Positions 60,934 through 64,000 of a stretch of DNA of 64,000 bases are shown piece after piece (within the stretch, counting starts at the first letter, position 1; each line of letters opens with the position of its first letter). The stretch comes from Gliomastix tumulicola (taxonomy: Eukaryota > Ascomycota > Sordariomycetes > Hypocreales > Bionectriaceae), in the NCBI GenBank assembly GCA_001599755.1, contig BCHX01000010.1:99067-163066 (forward strand), in the 5' to 3' direction. A program made the position numbers and the translations under genes. The notes under the pieces were generated by a model. It ran no database searches, was not told the origin of the DNA, and saw nothing but the letters and a program-made list of their open reading frames with translations.

Positions 60934-62407
60934 TCACCACTGATCTTGGTCGCTTTGCATCGCATCTGAGATCAACTGCTTGATCCAAGGCCAGTAGACA
61001 AGGGCTGACCAGTGCGCGAGTCTCTGGACGGCTGTGATGATCCGGGCCATACCGAGTAATGTACCCGTTGAGCCGATGCTGATCTTACTCCAGACGACAC
61101 TCTCCCAGCCTCCCTCCAGGCGCGCCTTTCCCATCGTGGCAGCGACGAAGTACCAGTCGTGTCCATGGATGATGATACCCGGAACAAAAATGGGAGGACG
61201 AGCAGAATTAGTGGGAGTGATATGCTGGTCCTTGCCTCCCTCTAACCCCACTGGTGTCTGTCCAGACTGCAACCGACATTTCCGGACAAGTTGTTGAAGC
61301 CGGATCCAATGTGATGCGAGCCATGTTTCCATCTGATACATTGCCTCGTCTGCATTCCCACCGGGACGCTTCGTCTCAATGGTAAGGGCAATAGGGCTAT
61401 CCAGCAATGGAGTTGAGTCTGTATGGTTGATACTGCCGTATGGGTCGCTTTGGCGAGCAGCGGCTATGAGTTTGACGTCATTGCTATCGCGCGGTTCGAT
61501 AAAGAAACAGAAATCGACTCGCTTCTCGTGCTTCAAGCCAGCCTTGGATGGCACGTATGATGGACAAATCTGGGCGGTTGTGCTGCGAAGAACAGGGGAG
61601 AAGAGAAGAGAAGCACAAGTCAGCTTTGGCTATTGGTGAGGAGAAGGCAAACAAGATAGCAAAGTAAAAATCAATACAAGGGCTTACATATTTTGGACAT
61701 CAATATCGACCTGGCTCTTCTCGGCCAGCATGCCACCCTCGTTGATGCTGGCGTGTTCCAAGGCCGCGCTCAGCAAAGGTCGGTGCACAGCACAGTTCCA
61801 CTCCGCCTCCGGATTCCATTTGACGAAGCACCTCCTCGCATCCTTCCATATCTTGACTAGGTCCTTCATGGGCGGCAGCGTTCCCAGCTGCGCTCGACGG
61901 CCCTGAGAATCTACCGCGAAAGGTAACTCAAGAAGACTGGTGAACAACGATCGTTTGTCGGGTAAATCATCCGCCGTCTTTACTATGGTAGCCTAGAATA
62001 GCGGCGTGCCTCATGTTAGTATGTCGATGCCCGAACAATCCCAGAGCCAGAGACAAGGAGACAAGAGATGAACGCACATATCCGTTTGTGTTATCACGCC
62101 TACCCCAAGACCGTCCCTCTCCAGTTCAGAGGCAATGCTCTTGAGTTCTTCGGGTACAGGCATAATGCCCCCAAACGATTCTGATTCGACGAGGCGATCA
62201 AGGTGCATCATGGCGAGACTTTTCGTAGGACTTGACCTCCCAGCCCGCGATCGCTTCTCGGCGCCGTTTCCGTTGATTGCCGTCTCCAGGGATTTCGGGG
62301 GCAATCGAGTTTGGGATGCGCTGTAGCCAGCCGAGGATGGCGCTATTCCAGGCGATTGTTTCCGAGTCCAGGCTGCCGTCGGTAACCTGATTTCGCGTAT
62401 GGCGCAT
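60934..62407 (-). pseudogene. PD-(D/E)XK nuclease-like paralogue, frameshifted
   Basis: From ATG 62407 the N-terminus (SETIAWNSAILGWLQRIPNS) matches the family. A frameshift near 62290 leads to RSSPTKSLAMMHLDRLVESE and GLGVGVITQTD. An intron follows (about 62080 to 61993) whose simplest GT-AG join gives a stop, so its donor is doubtful. Exon 2 (61992-61688) holds LFTSLLELPFAVDSQGRRAQ and SQVDIDVQN. The next intron (61687-61583, GTAAGC...CGCAG) is in the same place and phase as in the copy at 5.0 kb. Exon 3 carries Asp in KRVDFCFF and Glu-x-Lys in LTIETKRPGGNADEA, then FVPGIIIHGHDWYFV and WPWIKQL. One clear frameshift. Confidence 0.7.
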
Positions 62408-63253
62408 CGTCGCCTGCTCTTATTTAGAGCCTCTCTGGTGGCGTTGTCGTGGAAGACCGCGATGTGAATGGCGATGATTGCAAAGGATGGGATGATGATG
62501 ACACTGGTAATGGTCAACGGACGATGGTGTTATTTCCATGTTTCTACGGTAACACTCTAGCATTGCTTTGGTTTGACCCGAAGTTCTGCCGTGCCAATCC
62601 AGAAATCATGTTGGGTCCCATTTCTCTCCACCTTGCGCTTCTTAGCTACCCTGCAGCAATTCATGCATCTCCTCCAAATCCACTAACCCTCCACTCTCTC
62701 CTGAATTTTTTTTCTCCCTTTCGGCGCTGTTAGCGCTAGATCGCGGGGCCGGCTTCCCGGCAGGGCATCTGCACCTAGGAGGCTGCTGGAGCGGTATTGC
62801 TATAACAGCCACGCAACTAGCATGGCAAACGCGAGAGTTCGCCAGTTGTGCTGCCATGAGAAGCCTCGCAGTACTAAGGCAGGCCTAGAAGTGCTTGACA
62901 AAGCTGTCTTCCAGAACAGCATCGCTACTTCGTGTAGCCTCTCTGTGCCTTGGGTTTTTCCCTACCGGCTAGCTGGCCTGGTCCAGGCCAGGCAGCTAGA
63001 AATAGGTTTTCTCCTTGGTCGGTATCGGCGCCTGTCCTCTAACGCCTCGCCCCCCCGGGCCCCTGGAGGACGGCTTGAGCAGAAAGCCGTACTGCTACTC
63101 TGCCAGTTGGAGAAATCTCGCAGAGGATGGGGCGTTGAGATTACGCGTTGACGTAAGCCGGCGGCGGCGGCTACCTCACTTGACCTTCTGGCTTATGCCT
63201 TTATATTTGACAGAGGCCTGGAGGGAGAGGGATAGAAGGACTAGCTGGTCTAG
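62408..63253. other. No recognisable gene
   Basis: Short ORFs on both strands without domains. The frame on the plus strand near 62822-63263 is not family-like. Confidence 0.4.
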
Positions 63254-64000
63254 CTACTTCTGACCACCACCAGACAGTGAATGTGGCCGGATGCCCAAGA
63301 CCGCAAGGAAGCCGACAACGATACTGTCATAGATGTCGCCATAAAGCTTGTGGTCGAGGAGTGAAACCATGAATATAAGGCACCTGTTGTCGAGTCGCCT
63401 TTGGAGATCTTCAGCCTGATCCATACTAAGCCCGTCGGAAGTGCTCTCTACCAGCTCTGACGCTGTGCGGATCACATCCACCATCGCTACCATCTGCTCG
63501 TTGGTAAGACGGTAATGCAGTCTTGGCTCCCCTTGCTGCCAGGCAAGGCGGAACACATAGCACACCAATTGCTGAAGAACCCTCCCATACTTCCTGTATG
63601 TTTCTTCCCTCATGTTGTGGATAAGGGGCCTCGACGATGAGCGGCCAGCAATGAATGAGTTGAGCCGGTGCTGGTCGAAAATATTGAGCCGTCCTTCCTG
63701 AAGCGAGCGTCGAGCACGACCTAAAATTCGGTCGAGAGAGAGTAAGAGAATCGGAAGCAGTGCATCTGAGTCGCCCGAGATGCTTTCCGTGGACAGCCTC
63801 CTTGAATCAGGCACGCACAGTAACGCAGCGACCTGGCATAGCTCGTGTTTATGTGGCTCCAAGAACCGAGCCCATTCGGTCATCTGGATCCACTGCGACT
63901 GATGCCTCACGTCTGGAGAAATGAGACTTACGGGGTCTATCTGTTCCGGCCCGTTGACTGTGCTTCCCCCTTGCTGCCTCGCAAGCTCAAGGTCTATAAG
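63254..64000 (-). pseudogene. OrsD-RecQ family middle fragment, runs off the window
   Basis: The minus-strand frame is open from the right edge (LIDLELARQQGGSTVNGPEQ) to 63254. It shows MTEWARFLEPHKHELCQVAA, LSLDRILGRARRSLQEGRLN IFDQHRLNSF, EETYRKYGRVLQQLVCYVFR LAW, LHYRLTNEQMVAMVDVI, CLIFMVSLLDHKLYGDIYDS IVVGFLAVLGI. These match the region just after the OrsD fingers in the large OrsD-RecQ-type proteins. It stops after LGIRPHS with unrelated sequence, so its 3' part (middle and helicase) is missing. Its 5' part lies beyond the window. No frameshift is seen in this stretch. Confidence 0.7.

Noticed and set aside
1..64000. Starship-type captain (DUF3435 tyrosine recombinase) that would mark a giant mobile element
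   Set aside because: No ORF shows the recombinase motifs; HET and NACHT genes alone do not prove a Starship.
1..64000. tRNA, rRNA, riboswitch or telomeric repeat
   Set aside because: No cloverleaf, rRNA block or TTAGGG array was seen; the GGTTCA units near 56555 are only three and not telomeric.

Overview
The window is repeat-rich nuclear DNA of a filamentous ascomycete (Pezizomycotina). Evidence: short introns (about 45-105 nt) with GTAAGY-like donors; fungal-specific families (HET, 2EXR, a NACHT NTPase with a fungal N-terminal domain, OrsD/DUF3505, a fungal PD-(D/E)XK nuclease-like family, a fungal JmjC protein); Tad1/I-like LINEs; hAT and pogo/Fot1-type DNA transposons. I see no bacterial operon, rRNA, tRNA or CRISPR array. 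It looks like an accessory or subtelomere-like compartment: few intact genes, many broken ones.

Layout. 1-3.8 kb: 3'-truncated LINE (ORF1 plus endonuclease part of ORF2). 4-9 kb: OrsD fragment, a small TIR element, a two-exon PD-(D/E)XK gene, a RecQ-like helicase fragment (-), and a pogo transposase pseudogene (-). 9.8-12.6 kb: a two-exon gene with a Lys-rich tail and a 2EXR gene (-). 13.2-18.4 kb: LINE fragment (-), broken PD-(D/E)XK copy (+), NACHT pseudogene (-) with two in-frame stops. 18.6-25.8 kb: dispersed repeats, an intact coiled-coil/PD-(D/E)XK-like/kinase-like gene (+), and an OrsD-RecQ middle fragment (-). 26.4-30.8 kb: a 4.3-kb hAT element with recognisable TIRs. 31.9-36.1 kb: intact PD-(D/E)XK gene (-) and the 3' half of a LINE (+). 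36.5-38.5 kb: intact HET gene. 40.2-43.0 kb: a 2.7-kb hAT element with a perfect 8-bp target duplication. 43.2-45.4 kb: two OrsD fragments (-). 47.1-49.6 kb: intact JmjC gene. 50.3-56.6 kb: repeats, LINE fragment abutting NLR-type repeats, DUF6601-like pseudogene (-), an unrecognised ORF, and a HET pseudogene with three in-frame stops. 57-64 kb: LINE 3' part, C2H2 zinc-finger gene with a frame problem, OrsD fragment, fourth PD-(D/E)XK copy (-), and another OrsD-RecQ fragment running off the right edge (-).

Two themes stand out. First, a large OrsD-zinc-finger/RecQ-helicase protein family is present as seven fragments in both orientations, some next to a shared terminal-looking repeat, as expected of a poorly characterised mobile element. 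Second, four diverged PD-(D/E)XK paralogues sit here, two readable and two frameshifted; at least three share an intron just before the catalytic core. Self/non-self-type genes (HET, NACHT) lie among them; two of these are silenced by nonsense codons with the frame otherwise kept, as expected from C-to-T (RIP-like) decay. The apparently intact host genes are the JmjC, HET (36.5 kb), 2EXR, kinase-fusion, Lys-tail and two PD-(D/E)XK genes.
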